Part shown: piece by piece, positions 44,281-57,020 of the stretch | How positions within the stretch are numbered: position 1 is the first letter of the stretch | Layout of the letters: every line of letters begins with the position of its first letter | NCBI GenBank assembly: GCA_003215475.1 | Contig: QCKH01000007.1 | Span: forward strand, 1 to 64,000 | Length of the DNA: 64,000 nt | Reading direction: 5' to 3' | From: Prochlorococcus sp. AG-409-L21 | GTDB taxonomy: Bacteria; Cyanobacteriota; Cyanobacteriia; PCC-6307; Cyanobiaceae | The notes under the pieces: model-generated | Told to the model about the DNA's origin: nothing | The model's input: the letters and a program-made list of their open reading frames with translations, nothing else | The model's database searches: none | Position numbers and translations under genes: made by a program

Positions 44281-44763
44281 TTAACTTTTCTTTTTTACCT
44301 TTACTAATAAATCTTGATTTATGGGGCTTTTAAATCCAATTTGTTTGTAGAACTCTGTCCTTTTAGTTGTCATCAGATAAATTTTTTCGACAGGTTTTAC
44401 TTTGGGAGTTGATAAAAGAGCTTCGACTACCTTTCGCCCTAGCCCTTTACCTTGTAGATCATCAGCCACAACAATATCCCATAACACAGCTCGATAGATA
44501 CCATCACTTGTTGCTCTTCCGAAACCAATCATTCTATTTCCTCGCCAGAGAGTTATTACTACTGAGCTTCCTGCCAGTAACTTGCGAAGACTTTGGTAAT
44601 TGCGATTTTTTGCCCAGAATGCATGCTTTTCAAGTAAGTTTTTTAGCTGCGATAGTCCCTGGCAAGGAAAAAAACATGGTCCAAGACCCAATAATCGAAG
44701 TCCAGGTGCCCCATCAGCATGTTTTATGAGTCTTAATCGTTGCATTTTGACAGCTTTAGGCAT
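44281..44763 (-). CDS. GNAT family N-acetyltransferase
   Basis: LWDIVVADDLQGKGLGRKVVEALL acetyl-CoA binding motif. Confidence 0.9.
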   Translation of the reverse strand: MPKAVKMQRLRLIKHADGAPGLRLLGLGPCFFPCQGLSQLKNLLEKHAFWAKNRNYQSLRKLLAGSSVVITLWRGNRMIGFGRATSDGIYRAVLWDIVVADDLQGKGLGRKVVEALLSTPKVKPVEKIYLMTTKRTEFYKQIGFKSPINQDLLVKVKKKS

Positions 44764-44882
44764 TAGCTTTGGCCATGTAATTTTTAAGAAATTTGCATAT
44801 TTCTTTTATAGCGCTTAATCGTTTTATGACGTCTTGGTGTTTTGGTCGTTAGTCTGTGTAAGTCTTTATATTTGCTGTAATT

Positions 44883-47741
44883 ATGCTCAAGCTTTTGCTG
44901 GGAGATCCAAATGCCAGGAAGCTCAAGCGTTATCAGCCTATTTTAACTGATATCAATCTGTTAGAGGAGGAGGTAGTTTCTCTTTCAGATGATGAATTGA
45001 GAGCTAAAACAGCTGATTTTAAAAATCGTTTAGATAATTCTTCAGAATCTTCACTTCAAGATTCTCTGAATGATCTTCTTCCCGAAGCTTTTGCAGTGGT
45101 TAGGGAAGCAAGTAAAAGAGTTTTGGGTATGCGTCATTTTGATGTTCAACTAATTGGTGGGATGGTTTTACATGAAGGTCAAATAGCAGAAATGAAAACT
45201 GGTGAGGGAAAAACTTTGGTTGCAACGTTGCCATGTTTCCTTAATGCCCTTACTGGCAGAGGAGTGCATGTTGTCACTGTCAATGATTATTTAGCTCGTC
45301 GCGATGCAGAATGGATGGGGCAAGTCCATAGATTTTTAGGTTTATCAGTTGGCCTAATTCAACAAGATATGAGTCCTATTGAAAGAAAAAAGAATTATCA
45401 ATGTGATATCACTTACGCTACAAATTCTGAGCTTGGTTTTGATTATTTAAGAGATAATATGGCTAGTGATATGAATGAAATTGTTCAGAGAAATTTTCAA
45501 TTTTGTATTATTGATGAAGTTGACTCTATCTTGATTGATGAAGCCAGAACACCCCTAATTATTTCTGGCCAAGTTGAAAGACCTCAAGAGAAATATCAAA
45601 AGGCTGCTCAACTTGTTTCATCATTAGAACGAGCAGCTGAAATGGGAAAAGATGGGATTGATCCCGATGGTGATTATGAAGTTGATGAAAAGCAGCGAAC
45701 ATGCACACTTACTGATGAAGGTTTCGCTAAGGCAGAGGAATTATTAAAAATAAATGATTTATTTGATCCCAAAGATCCTTGGGCTCACTATATAACTAAT
45801 GCCTTAAAGGCAAAAGAATTATTTGTTAAAGATGTTAATTATATCGTTCGCAATAATGAAGCTGTAATTGTTGATGAGTTTACGGGGCGTGTTATGCCTG
45901 GTAGGAGATGGAGTGATGGCCAACATCAGGCAATAGAAGCAAAAGAGGATTTGCCAATTCAACCTGAGACACAAACACTTGCTTCTATTACCTATCAAAA
46001 TTTCTTTCTTTTATACCCTCGTCTTGCTGGTATGACTGGTACAGCTAAAACAGAAGAAGTTGAATTCGAAAAGACCTATAAATTAGAAACGACAGTTATT
46101 CCTACTAATCGACCTCGTTCAAGACAGGACTGGGTTGATCAAGTTTTTAAAACAGAAGCTGCTAAGTGGCGTGCAGTTGCTAATGAGACTGTTGATATTC
46201 ACAAAAAAGGTAGGCCAGTTCTTGTAGGAACAACTAGTGTTGAAAAGAGTGAGGTATTAAGTTCTCTGCTTTCAGAGCAAAATGTACCTCATAATCTTTT
46301 GAACGCTAAGCCTGAGAATGTAGAACGAGAGGCTGAGATCATTGCTCAGGCAGGAAGAGCAGGAGCAGTCACTATTGCAACAAATATGGCTGGTCGTGGT
46401 ACAGATATTATTCTCGGGGGTAATAGTGATTACATGGCGAGACTTAAGGTAAGAGAAGCACTTTTGCCAAAGTTAGTTAAGCCAGAAGATGAACATAAAC
46501 CACCTGTTCCATTGCAGCGTCGTCAGGACACTTCTACTGGGTTTGGCAAAGAAGAATTAGGAAATACAAAAAGTGAAAAATCTAAAATTACTAATGATCA
46601 GAATTTAGTTAGTAACCTTTATCCTTGTACCTTGACTGAAGAAACTGAGGAAGTTCTTTTAACTTTAGAACGTGAATTAGTTAAAAAGTGGGGAGATAGA
46701 ACATTGACTTCAATAGATTTAGAAGATCGTATCTCCACTGCGGCAGAAAAAGCTCCAACAAAAGATCCCTTAATTCAATCATTAAGAAAAGCGATTTCCT
46801 TGGTTAAATCTGAATACGAAGTTGTTGTTAAACAAGAAGAAGTGCATGTACGTGAAGCTGGAGGCTTACATGTGATTGGTACAGAACGTCATGAATCTCG
46901 TCGCGTAGATAATCAATTAAGAGGAAGAGCAGGCCGTCAAGGAGACTTGGGAAGTACAAGGTTCTTTTTATCCTTGGGAGATAATTTACTTCGCATTTTT
47001 GGTGGGGACAGAGTCGCTGCTTTAATGAATGCTTTTAGAGTAGATGAAGATATGCCTATAGAGTCAGGAATGCTGACAAGGTCTTTAGAAAGTGCTCAAA
47101 AGAAAGTTGAAACTTATTATTTTGATATAAGAAAACAAGTCTTTGAATATGATGAGGTAATGAATAACCAAAGACGTGCTGTTTATACTGAACGTAGAAG
47201 AGTATTAGATGGAATTGGGTTAAAAAAACAAGTTATAGGCTATGGAGAGAGAACTATGCAGGAAATTGTTTATGCTTATGTTAATCCAGACTTGCCTTCA
47301 GAAGAATGGGACCTAAATCAACTAGTTGGGAAGGTCCAAGAGTTTGTTTATTTGCTTGATGATTTAAAACCTGAACATTTGGAAGGTTTAAATATTGATG
47401 AACTTCAGATATTTCTTCAGGAGCAATTAAGGAATGCTTATGATTTAAAGGAGGCTCAAATTGAAGAACAGAAACCAGGGCTAATGAGAGAGGCAGAAAG
47501 ATTTTTCATTCTTCAGCAAATTGATACTCTTTGGCGTGAACATTTGCAAGCGATGGATGCTTTAAGAGAATCTGTTGGTTTAAGAGGTTATGGACAAAAA
47601 GATCCCTTAATTGAATACAAGAATGAGGGTTATGATATGTTCCTTGAAATGATGACAAATATGAGAAGGAATGTTATTTATTCAATGTTTATGTTTCAAC
47701 CAGCTCCCTCATCTGACTCATCTGAAACGACTCAGAATTGA
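44883..47741 (+). CDS. secA: Preprotein translocase subunit SecA
   Basis: [41 protein letters not shown]. Confidence 0.98.
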   Translation: MLKLLLGDPNARKLKRYQPILTDINLLEEEVVSLSDDELRAKTADFKNRLDNSSESSLQDSLNDLLPEAFAVVREASKRVLGMRHFDVQLIGGMVLHEGQIAEMKTGEGKTLVATLPCFLNALTGRGVHVVTVNDYLARRDAEWMGQVHRFLGLSVGLIQQDMSPIERKKNYQCDITYATNSELGFDYLRDNMASDMNEIVQRNFQFCIIDEVDSILIDEARTPLIISGQVERPQEKYQKAAQLVSSLERAAEMGKDGIDPDGDYEVDEKQRTCTLTDEGFAKAEELLKINDLFDPKDPWAHYITNALKAKELFVKDVNYIVRNNEAVIVDEFTGRVMPGRRWSDGQHQAIEAKEDLPIQPETQTLASITYQNFFLLYPRLAGMTGTAKTEEVEFEKTYKLETTVIPTNRPRSRQDWVDQVFKTEAAKWRAVANETVDIHKKGRPVLVGTTSVEKSEVLSSLLSEQNVPHNLLNAKPENVEREAEIIAQAGRAGAVTIATNMAGRGTDIILGGNSDYMARLKVREALLPKLVKPEDEHKPPVPLQRRQDTSTGFGKEELGNTKSEKSKITNDQNLVSNLYPCTLTEETEEVLLTLERELVKKWGDRTLTSIDLEDRISTAAEKAPTKDPLIQSLRKAISLVKSEYEVVVKQEEVHVREAGGLHVIGTERHESRRVDNQLRGRAGRQGDLGSTRFFLSLGDNLLRIFGGDRVAALMNAFRVDEDMPIESGMLTRSLESAQKKVETYYFDIRKQVFEYDEVMNNQRRAVYTERRRVLDGIGLKKQVIGYGERTMQEIVYAYVNPDLPSEEWDLNQLVGKVQEFVYLLDDLKPEHLEGLNIDELQIFLQEQLRNAYDLKEAQIEEQKPGLMREAERFFILQQIDTLWREHLQAMDALRESVGLRGYGQKDPLIEYKNEGYDMFLEMMTNMRRNVIYSMFMFQPAPSSDSSETTQN

Positions 47742-47742
47742 G

Positions 47743-48489
47743 TTATTCATTTTCTAAATTGTCTCCAAGAAATTCAATAATCTCTCGGTCTTTGAGATTT
47801 TGAGATTCCCCTGAGAAGATTTTGCTGGATGAATTGCCTTCGCTAATTTGTTGAAAACTGTTATTTAGGACCCTTACCTGACTTTCCAGATAGTCAATTC
47901 TCTCCATCAGATTTCTTATGATAGTAGCTTCAGCATCTGGAAGTGCTGAGTGGGCTAATGGATTAATTCTTACGCCACTTTGATGAACCACTCTTCCTGG
48001 AATGCCTACTACTGTGCTATCAGCCCCTACATCTCTTACGACAACTGATCCAGCACCAATTCTTGTATTTTCACCCACAGTTATAGCTCCTAACACTTTT
48101 GCTCCAGCTCCAATCACCACATTTTCAGATAATGTTGGATGCCTTTTCCCGTGACTTTTACCTGTTCCTCCAAGTGTTACTCCTTGATATAACAAACAAC
48201 GATTTCCTATTTCTGTTGTTTCCCCTATAACAACTCCCATTCCATGATCTATAAAAACTCCTTTGCCAATTTTTGCACCTGGATGGATTTCTATACCAGT
48301 TAAAGAACGTGTGAATTGGCTAAGAATTCTAGGTAAAAGAGGTAATCCGATTTTCCAAAGTTTATGACTGATACGATGCATTACCAAAGCTTGGAAACCT
48401 GGATAACAAAGAACTATTTCCAGAATGCCTCTAGCTGCTGGATCTCGTTCGCGGATGATTGCTAAATCTGATTGAAAGGCTTTAAGCAT
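47743..48489 (-). CDS. cysE: Serine O-acetyltransferase
   Basis: Hexapeptide repeats; IEIHPGAKIGKGVFIDHGMGVVIGETTEIG; TLGGTGKSHGKRHPTL. Confidence 0.95.
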   Translation of the reverse strand: MLKAFQSDLAIIRERDPAARGILEIVLCYPGFQALVMHRISHKLWKIGLPLLPRILSQFTRSLTGIEIHPGAKIGKGVFIDHGMGVVIGETTEIGNRCLLYQGVTLGGTGKSHGKRHPTLSENVVIGAGAKVLGAITVGENTRIGAGSVVVRDVGADSTVVGIPGRVVHQSGVRINPLAHSALPDAEATIIRNLMERIDYLESQVRVLNNSFQQISEGNSSSKIFSGESQNLKDREIIEFLGDNLENE

Positions 48490-48509
48490 TTGCCCAAAGA
48501 AATAATGGG

Positions 48510-49496
48510 TTATTTAAGGAGACCAATTTCTTTTTGGAGTCTTTCAAGGGTAGAGTCGCTTAGATATTTCTCCGCACAATGTACTTGAGGCATACGGATT
48601 AGTTGTGACTGATTTGTTCGGAGTGACTTTTCCACTAAAGAAAGACTAGGACTATCGCATAGAACATAATTTGTTGCTCGGAGAAGAGCTAGTAAACGAT
48701 TTTCTTCGTCAGGTTTAGCAGTCATTAGTAACAGTTCATTTCCTCTCATGCTGTGTAAAATTACTTCTGCAGCTCGTAGTATTCCAGGACTAATACTTAC
48801 AATTCCTACACAACTACCTGTACGTAATTCTTTTAGCATTGCCAGTTCCTTTGCAAAATCACTTAAATCAACGGCGATTGCCCTAACCCCATGGCGTTTT
48901 GCAACTTCTTCTAATGGTTGGAGGAAATAACGACTAGTTACGACTGTGCCAATGTTGGAATTTTCTAGAACAGTTTCGAGCTCTTCCATTGGAACGACTT
49001 CGATAGGTACTTCAAGACTAGGTTCTAATTCTGCAGCAATTAACATCGATGCTCCTAAGTCTTCTTGAGGAGTACTAACTAATACTCTTGCTCCACAGCG
49101 AAGTCTCCAATCAATTTCTTGAATAAAAAGCTCTCTAATGTGTTGCAGTGTGCATCCAGCATTTAGGAGACTATCAATACTTTTTCGAACCTCTTGGTCG
49201 ATGTCACGAATTTCTTTTTTACGAAAATTATTGGTTTTGGTGGCTTCTCGTTTTTTTTGTTGATCGCGAACATAAATTCCTGATCCAGCAATTGCTTCTA
49301 CTACTCCATCTGTTTCTAATTGTCGATATACCTTGCTAATGGTGTTTCTATGCAAACCAGTTTGCATGGCCAGTTGGCGAGTGCTAGGTAGTCTTTGCCC
49401 TGGGGGGTAGTATCTCGCTGCTATAGCAAAACATATTTGATTATATAACTGTGTTGAAGCAGGGATTTCACTATCCTGCTGAATATGGAATTTCAC
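48510..49496 (-). CDS. GntR family transcriptional regulator
   Basis: N-terminal wHTH: YYPPGQRLPSTRQLAMQTGLHRNTISKVYRQLETDGVVE. Confidence 0.92.
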   Translation of the reverse strand: MKFHIQQDSEIPASTQLYNQICFAIAARYYPPGQRLPSTRQLAMQTGLHRNTISKVYRQLETDGVVEAIAGSGIYVRDQQKKREATKTNNFRKKEIRDIDQEVRKSIDSLLNAGCTLQHIRELFIQEIDWRLRCGARVLVSTPQEDLGASMLIAAELEPSLEVPIEVVPMEELETVLENSNIGTVVTSRYFLQPLEEVAKRHGVRAIAVDLSDFAKELAMLKELRTGSCVGIVSISPGILRAAEVILHSMRGNELLLMTAKPDEENRLLALLRATNYVLCDSPSLSLVEKSLRTNQSQLIRMPQVHCAEKYLSDSTLERLQKEIGLLK

Positions 49497-49662
49497 GCCT
49501 TTTTGCCAGGTTTCAATGTGGCCACAATAAAAATAGATACTTGGGTGACAATTGTTTGTTTGTCCTAAGCATATGTGACAGGGCAGGAAATCTGTTCATA
49601 AAACCAAAGATTTTAATGAAAGATTATTTTTAAAGGTATAACAATTTTCTATTGCAAATTCA

Positions 49663-50268
49663 TTAGATTGTTCTCTCTGCCTTGGAAATTGTTTCTACTT
49701 CTTTTTCTTTTTTTATAAGTGGAGTTTTGCGTGGAGTTAAGAACATGATCATATTTCTACCTTCTCTTTTGGCTGCTTGTTGAATCTCTGCTTTCTCTTC
49801 AAGATCTTTTGCCATTCGAGCAAGAAGTGATTCTGCAAGGTTTGTATGTTGAATCTCTCTACCACGAAAAATTACTGTGCACTTAACTTTGTCTCCTGCT
49901 TTTAGGAAACGAGTTGCTTGGCCAATGCGAACTTGGTAATCATGTTGGTCAATTTTATAACGCATTTTTACCTCTTTTACTTCTGTTTGGTGAGATTTTT
50001 TTTTGGCTTCCTTGGCTTTCTTCTCTTGTTCAAATTTGAATTTCCCATAATTCATAATTCTGCAAACCGGTGGATCTGCTTTTTCACTCACTAAAACCAG
50101 ATCTAGCTCTCTTTCTTGAGCTACATCTAAGGCTTCTTCTCGACTAATTACTCCAAGTTGTGATCCATCAGAATCAACTACCCTTAGTTTTGGATATTTG
50201 ATACGATCATTAATGTTTGGGAGCTCTCTGACAGGAGCGCGTCTATCGAACCGGGGACGTGGGGGCAT
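49663..50268 (-). CDS. infC: Translation initiation factor IF-3
   Basis: [46 protein letters not shown] start. Confidence 0.97.
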   Translation of the reverse strand: MPPRPRFDRRAPVRELPNINDRIKYPKLRVVDSDGSQLGVISREEALDVAQERELDLVLVSEKADPPVCRIMNYGKFKFEQEKKAKEAKKKSHQTEVKEVKMRYKIDQHDYQVRIGQATRFLKAGDKVKCTVIFRGREIQHTNLAESLLARMAKDLEEKAEIQQAAKREGRNMIMFLTPRKTPLIKKEKEVETISKAERTI

Positions 50269-50333
50269 TCAATGTGATTGGGGAATAAAGCAGATCAAAG
50301 TAGGATTGGTCCATTCTTCATATCTACTTACTT

Positions 50334-51233
50334 CTACCCTATAACGTTTTTGATCAAAGAGAGAGCTTCTTCAAGTGAGTTTTTTTCATTTAGCCATTTT
50401 GGATTATGTTGCCTTCGAAACCATGTACGTTGTTTTTTAGCAAATTGCTTAGTTCTTTGAGTTGCTATTTCAATTGCAGTAGGCATTGTAGAACTACCTT
50501 GAATCACCGTGAAAGCCTCTTTATAACCTATTGTTTGCAGTAAGGAATTGGATTTTCCATATCTCTGAATTAACTCTTGAGTTTCTTCAATTAAACCATT
50601 ATTAAATAAATTTTTTGTTCGCTTCTCAATTCTTTCATGAAGATTACTGGGGTCTAAGCCTAGTTCTATTAAATTCCAATCAGGAGGTTTGGAAGATTGT
50701 AAAGAACTTATTCTTTTTCCTGTTGAATAGAATACTTCTAGTGCCCGTATTGTTCGTATTGAGTCTCTTGGAGAAATTTTTTTTGATGCATCAGGATCAC
50801 ATTTCTCAAGTATTTGATGACATTCTAGTTGACCAATCTGTTCAAGATATTGGCGCAGTTTCTTTTGAGGGGGAACTTCTGGTGGGCAGAGACCACTAGT
50901 AATAGCTTTTAAATAAAGTCCACTTCCACCGACTAAAAACCCTACTTTATCTTTATTGAAGGTATTTTCTAAGCTAGATTCTGCTTCTTTTTTGAATTCA
51001 TGTAATGTCATTGGAATATTCGGTTCTCTAAGGTCAAGAAGATAATGTTTAATCTGTTTTTGCTGACTTAAGGTTGGTTTTGCTGTGCCTATATTCATCC
51101 CTTTATATATTTGCCGTGAATCGACATTATGAATATCAATTTTGACTTGCTTGGCAATTTCTATAGCTAGATCAGTTTTGCCGCTAGCTGTGGGCCCTAG
51201 TAAAACTATTACTGCTGGTTTGGGTTTAGTCAT
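50334..51233 (-). CDS. miaA: tRNA dimethylallyltransferase
   Basis: VLLGPTASGKTDLAIEIA; DSRQIYKGMNIGTAKP. Confidence 0.96.
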   Translation of the reverse strand: MTKPKPAVIVLLGPTASGKTDLAIEIAKQVKIDIHNVDSRQIYKGMNIGTAKPTLSQQKQIKHYLLDLREPNIPMTLHEFKKEAESSLENTFNKDKVGFLVGGSGLYLKAITSGLCPPEVPPQKKLRQYLEQIGQLECHQILEKCDPDASKKISPRDSIRTIRALEVFYSTGKRISSLQSSKPPDWNLIELGLDPSNLHERIEKRTKNLFNNGLIEETQELIQRYGKSNSLLQTIGYKEAFTVIQGSSTMPTAIEIATQRTKQFAKKQRTWFRRQHNPKWLNEKNSLEEALSLIKNVIG

Positions 51234-51337
51234 TAATAATCATCTGAGTTTTGATTATAGATTTCTTAATTTCCTAGAATGTTTATTTTGTTAGCAATTT
51301 CTTTTAGGCCTTTTTTGGTGACCAGTGGTACATTTAA

Positions 51338-53380
<2,043 letters not shown>

Positions 53381-53387
53381 GATCAAA

Positions 53388-53717
53388 ATGAAATTTTTTC
53401 TTAATTGTGGTTGTTTATTAATGCTTGCTTTAATTGCACCAATTGCTTTACCTGCGGGCGGAGGAAATAGAATTAAATCTGAAATTGTTGTTTGTAAAGA
53501 AAAAGAATTTTATTTAGCTGGAAACTCTTGCATCTTATTTAGCAGTCCTTCTTTGTCAGCTACTGCTTTGCGCTCAATTGAGCTTGGAACTCCTATTAGA
53601 GTTGTAAGATTGTGGAAAAATAATGAGAGTTTTAGGTGGGCCCAAGTTCAAGTATCTAATCCTAACCCTATAGATATCAGTTCTCCCACGGTAACTCGTG
53701 GATGGATTAATGTTTAA
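53388..53717 (+). CDS. Putative secreted SH3-like domain protein
   Basis: Signal-peptide-like N-terminus; FSSPSLSATALRSIELGTPIRVVRLW; 8-nt overlap with crcB1. Confidence 0.65.
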   Translation: MKFFLNCGCLLMLALIAPIALPAGGGNRIKSEIVVCKEKEFYLAGNSCILFSSPSLSATALRSIELGTPIRVVRLWKNNESFRWAQVQVSNPNPIDISSPTVTRGWINV

Positions 53718-54105
53718 TTCGTTAGAAGATTATAGCCCTAGTATTTTTGTTGCAATTGGAGCTATACCTGGTGCAATTTTTAGAATGCAAATTTTTAATA
53801 GATTAGCTTCAAATACCCAATCTAATTTATATGGCCTAATATTAGTTAATACTATTGCTACTTTTTTCTTAGGTTTTTGTTTAGCTATCCAAAAAAATAT
53901 CTTTTATATGCAAAATAATCAACCTTTATACTTGTTGATATGTGTAGGTTTTCTAGGTAGTCTGAGCACTTTTTCATCTTTCATTCTAGAGTTTTTTTCT
54001 TGTTATATAAAAAGGAAGTGGCATGATTTTTATTTAACTATCTTTAGTTCAATTATTTTTGGTCTCTTATTTGCATCGTTAGGGTATTATTTCGGCAATG
54101 AATAA
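53710..54105 (+). CDS. crcB1: CrcB/Fluc fluoride channel, copy 1
   Basis: IGAIPGAIFRMQ; ILVNTIATFFLGF; GFLGSLSTFSSF; ATG at 53710 preferred over GTG 53698. Confidence 0.88.
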   Translation: MFNSLEDYSPSIFVAIGAIPGAIFRMQIFNRLASNTQSNLYGLILVNTIATFFLGFCLAIQKNIFYMQNNQPLYLLICVGFLGSLSTFSSFILEFFSCYIKRKWHDFYLTIFSSIIFGLLFASLGYYFGNE

Positions 54106-54472
54106 CTTTTTGCCTGAAGTTATTTTACGAAAAAATCAATTATTTTTTGTTCTATTTGGTGCAATTCCAGGTGCCTTATTGAGATGGAATTTAAATAATG
54201 ATTTCCAGGCAAATATCATAGGATCAGTTCTGGTCGGGTTAATTACTGGATTGAAAGTTAGTAAATCTATTCAGTGGCTCTTCGTAATAGGTTTCTGTGG
54301 ATCCTTGACAACATTTAGTGGGTGGATGATTAATTTATTAGAATTGATAAATACGGGTTATTTTCTAAACGCAGCTTTTGTTTTGATCTCAACCTTGTTT
54401 CTAGGTTTCTTAGGCATAATGCTGGGTTTTGTCATTGGATATAAAATTAAGCAATCATTTGCGCACTTATAG
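54098..54472 (+). CDS. crcB2: CrcB/Fluc fluoride channel, copy 2
   Basis: GAIPGALLRWNLNN; GFCGSLTTFSGW; overlaps crcB1 by 8 nt. Confidence 0.88.
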   Translation: MNNFLPEVILRKNQLFFVLFGAIPGALLRWNLNNDFQANIIGSVLVGLITGLKVSKSIQWLFVIGFCGSLTTFSGWMINLLELINTGYFLNAAFVLISTLFLGFLGIMLGFVIGYKIKQSFAHL

Positions 54473-54492
54473 ACATAAAATCGTTAAGCCTT

Positions 54493-55917
54493 TTGGGTGC
54501 GCCAATGAATGAAGGAATAGGTGCATTTAATGATGGCGATTCTGTTGTCAATGGTCCGCATATTGCAGAAGTTGTCACTCAGCAACTTGAAGCGATGTTA
54601 TCTGCGGGTAATTATGACGGGGTCAAGACTTTGCTTGAGCCTGTTCAACCTGTAGATATTGCAGAATCAATTGGGAACTTACCTTTGATTTTGCAGGCAT
54701 TAGCTTTTCGATTATTAAATAAGAATGAAGCTATAGAGGTTTATGAATATTTAGATCCAGCTGTCCAACAAAGTTTGCTTGATCGTCTTCGCTCTGGGGA
54801 GGTTTTGGAATTAGTCGAAAGAATGTCTCCTGATGACAGGGTTAGGTTGTTTGACGAATTGCCAGCAAAAGTTGTTCGCAGGTTGTTGGCTGAATTAAGT
54901 CCTGATGAAAGAAGTGTAACTGCCCAAATGTTGGGTTATGAGGCTGAGACAGCTGGAAGATTAATGACCAATGAATTTATAGATTTAAAGGAATTTCATA
55001 GTGCTGTAGATGCTTTGAAGATTGTTAGAAGACAAGCTCCATATACGGAAACGATCTATAGCCTTTATGTGACTGATCGAGAAAGGCATTTAACAGGAAT
55101 TTTGTCTTTGAGAGATTTAGTCACTGCCGATCCTGATACCAAAATTGGTGATGTAATGACCAAAGAAGTAGTGAATGTTCAAACAGATACTGATCAAGAA
55201 GAAGTAGCTAGAGCGATCCAAAGATATGATTTTTTAGCATTACCCGTTGTTGATAAAGAAAGGCGCTTGGTTGGTATTGTCACCGTCGATGATGTGATTG
55301 ATGTAATTGAACAAGAAGCTACTAGAGATATTTATGCGGCTGGAGCCGTTCAAGCGGGTGATGAAGACGATTATTTTCAAAGTAATTTATTTGATGTTGC
55401 ACGCAGAAGGGTTGTATGGCTGATAGTTTTGGTCTTTGCTAATGGACTGACTACAAATGTAATCGCTACTAATGATGATGTATTGAAGAAAGTTGTTTTG
55501 TTGGCAGCATTTATTCCTCTTTTAATTGGTACAGGGGGCAATGTTGGCGCCCAAAGCTCAACAGTTGTAATTAGAGGATTAAGTACCCAGCGAATTCAAA
55601 CTCTAGGCTTCTTTAAGGCGGTTTTTAGGGAAGCTGTTGCAGGAGCCTTATTGGGTTTGTTGATGCTTATTTTTGTTGTTCCTTTTGCATGGTGGCAAGG
55701 CGAAGGACCCCTGGTTGGTGCTGCCGTTGGTATAAGTCTTATGGCTATTACAACTTTGGCAGCTACTGCAGGTGCTTCTTTGCCTTTGTTATTTCATCGT
55801 ATGGGTCTAGACCCTGCTTTGATGTCAGCTCCTTTTATTACTACTGCAACTGATGTTGCAGGGGTATGGATTTATTTGAGAACTGCTTCTTGGCTTCTCT
55901 CAAATATCAATAATTAA
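54493..55917 (+). CDS. mgtE: Magnesium transporter MgtE
   Basis: MgtE_N repeats, two CBS domains, C-terminal TM domain GTGGNVGAQSSTVVIRGL. Confidence 0.96.
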   Translation: MGAPMNEGIGAFNDGDSVVNGPHIAEVVTQQLEAMLSAGNYDGVKTLLEPVQPVDIAESIGNLPLILQALAFRLLNKNEAIEVYEYLDPAVQQSLLDRLRSGEVLELVERMSPDDRVRLFDELPAKVVRRLLAELSPDERSVTAQMLGYEAETAGRLMTNEFIDLKEFHSAVDALKIVRRQAPYTETIYSLYVTDRERHLTGILSLRDLVTADPDTKIGDVMTKEVVNVQTDTDQEEVARAIQRYDFLALPVVDKERRLVGIVTVDDVIDVIEQEATRDIYAAGAVQAGDEDDYFQSNLFDVARRRVVWLIVLVFANGLTTNVIATNDDVLKKVVLLAAFIPLLIGTGGNVGAQSSTVVIRGLSTQRIQTLGFFKAVFREAVAGALLGLLMLIFVVPFAWWQGEGPLVGAAVGISLMAITTLAATAGASLPLLFHRMGLDPALMSAPFITTATDVAGVWIYLRTASWLLSNINN

Positions 55918-56033
55918 CTGTTTTAAATACTGATCGCGTTGAGTCCAAGATGCTGAATTGTTGAACTTTACAGTTCTTAATGATATTCTTTACAAAACTC
56001 AATAGAGTTATCAGCGTGACTCCCCTTAAATCA

Positions 56034-57020
56034 ATGTCTGTTCAGAAATCTGAGGTTAGTTCAACTAGTAATCTTTTAAACGACGTGGATTTAGTACGTT
56101 CTTATCTAAGGGATATTGGAAGAGTCCCACTTTTGACTAATGAGCAGGAAATAACATTGGGTCGTAAAGTTCAAGATCTAATGCATTTAGAAAAGCTAGA
56201 AAAAGAATTAGAAACTTATAAAGGAGATAAGTCTTCGCAAGAAGAATTAGCAAATGCAGCAGGATTAAGCGTTAAACAATTACAAAAAAAATTGAAACTT
56301 GGCAATCGGGCAAAAGAAAGAATGGTTTCAGCCAATTTGCGTTTAGTGGTTAGCGTTGCAAAAAAATACACTAAGAGAAATATGGAACTTTTAGATTTGA
56401 TTCAAGAGGGGACGATAGGCTTGGTTAGAGGAGTTGAGAAATTTGATCCCTCTAGGGGCTATAAATTTTCTACATATGCTTATTGGTGGATCAGACAAGG
56501 AATCACTAGAGCTATAGCTGAAAAGAGCAGGTTGATTCGCTTACCAATTCATATTACTGAGGCTCTAAATAAATTGAAGAAAGGACAAAGAGAGCTGAGC
56601 CAGCAATTAGCCCGCACTCCATCTATGCAGCAACTTGCAGATTATGTAGATATACCTGTTGAAGAAGTCAAGGAACTAATGTTTAGAGCAAGTCAGCCTG
56701 TCAGTTTGCAAACAAAAGTGGGTGATGGAGAGGATACAGTTTTGTTAGATTTATTATCTTCAGATACTGATGTTCCTAATCAGCAAATCGAAAGTGATTG
56801 TATGAAAGGTGATTTAGAAGTTCTATTGCACAAATTACCCGAAATGCAAAATAGAGTTTTGAGAATGCGTTATGGAATGGATGGAGAAGAACCAAATACT
56901 CTTACGGGAATTGGTCGTATTCTAGGCATCAGTAGAGATCGTGTTAGAAATCTTGAGCGAGATGGTCTTAGAGGATTGCGGAGATATGGGAATTCAGTAG
57001 AAGCTTATATGGCTTGTTGA
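56034..57020 (+). CDS. RNA polymerase sigma factor, RpoD-like group 2
   Basis: NLRLVVSVAKKY; DLIQEGTIGLVRGVEKFDPSRGYKFSTYAYWWIRQGITRAI; ORF track starts at 55980, ATG 56034 also plausible. Confidence 0.93.
   Translation: MSVQKSEVSSTSNLLNDVDLVRSYLRDIGRVPLLTNEQEITLGRKVQDLMHLEKLEKELETYKGDKSSQEELANAAGLSVKQLQKKLKLGNRAKERMVSANLRLVVSVAKKYTKRNMELLDLIQEGTIGLVRGVEKFDPSRGYKFSTYAYWWIRQGITRAIAEKSRLIRLPIHITEALNKLKKGQRELSQQLARTPSMQQLADYVDIPVEEVKELMFRASQPVSLQTKVGDGEDTVLLDLLSSDTDVPNQQIESDCMKGDLEVLLHKLPEMQNRVLRMRYGMDGEEPNTLTGIGRILGISRDRVRNLERDGLRGLRRYGNSVEAYMAC

Noticed and set aside
44367-44729. 120-aa plus-strand ORF antisense to the GNAT acetyltransferase
   Set aside because: Shadow ORF of a clear GNAT domain on the minus strand.
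49663-50268. infC separated from rpmI-rplT (19514-20110) by about 30 kb
   Set aside because: Unlike the E. coli infC-rpmI-rplT operon, but a plausible ordinary lineage rearrangement; not treated as novel.
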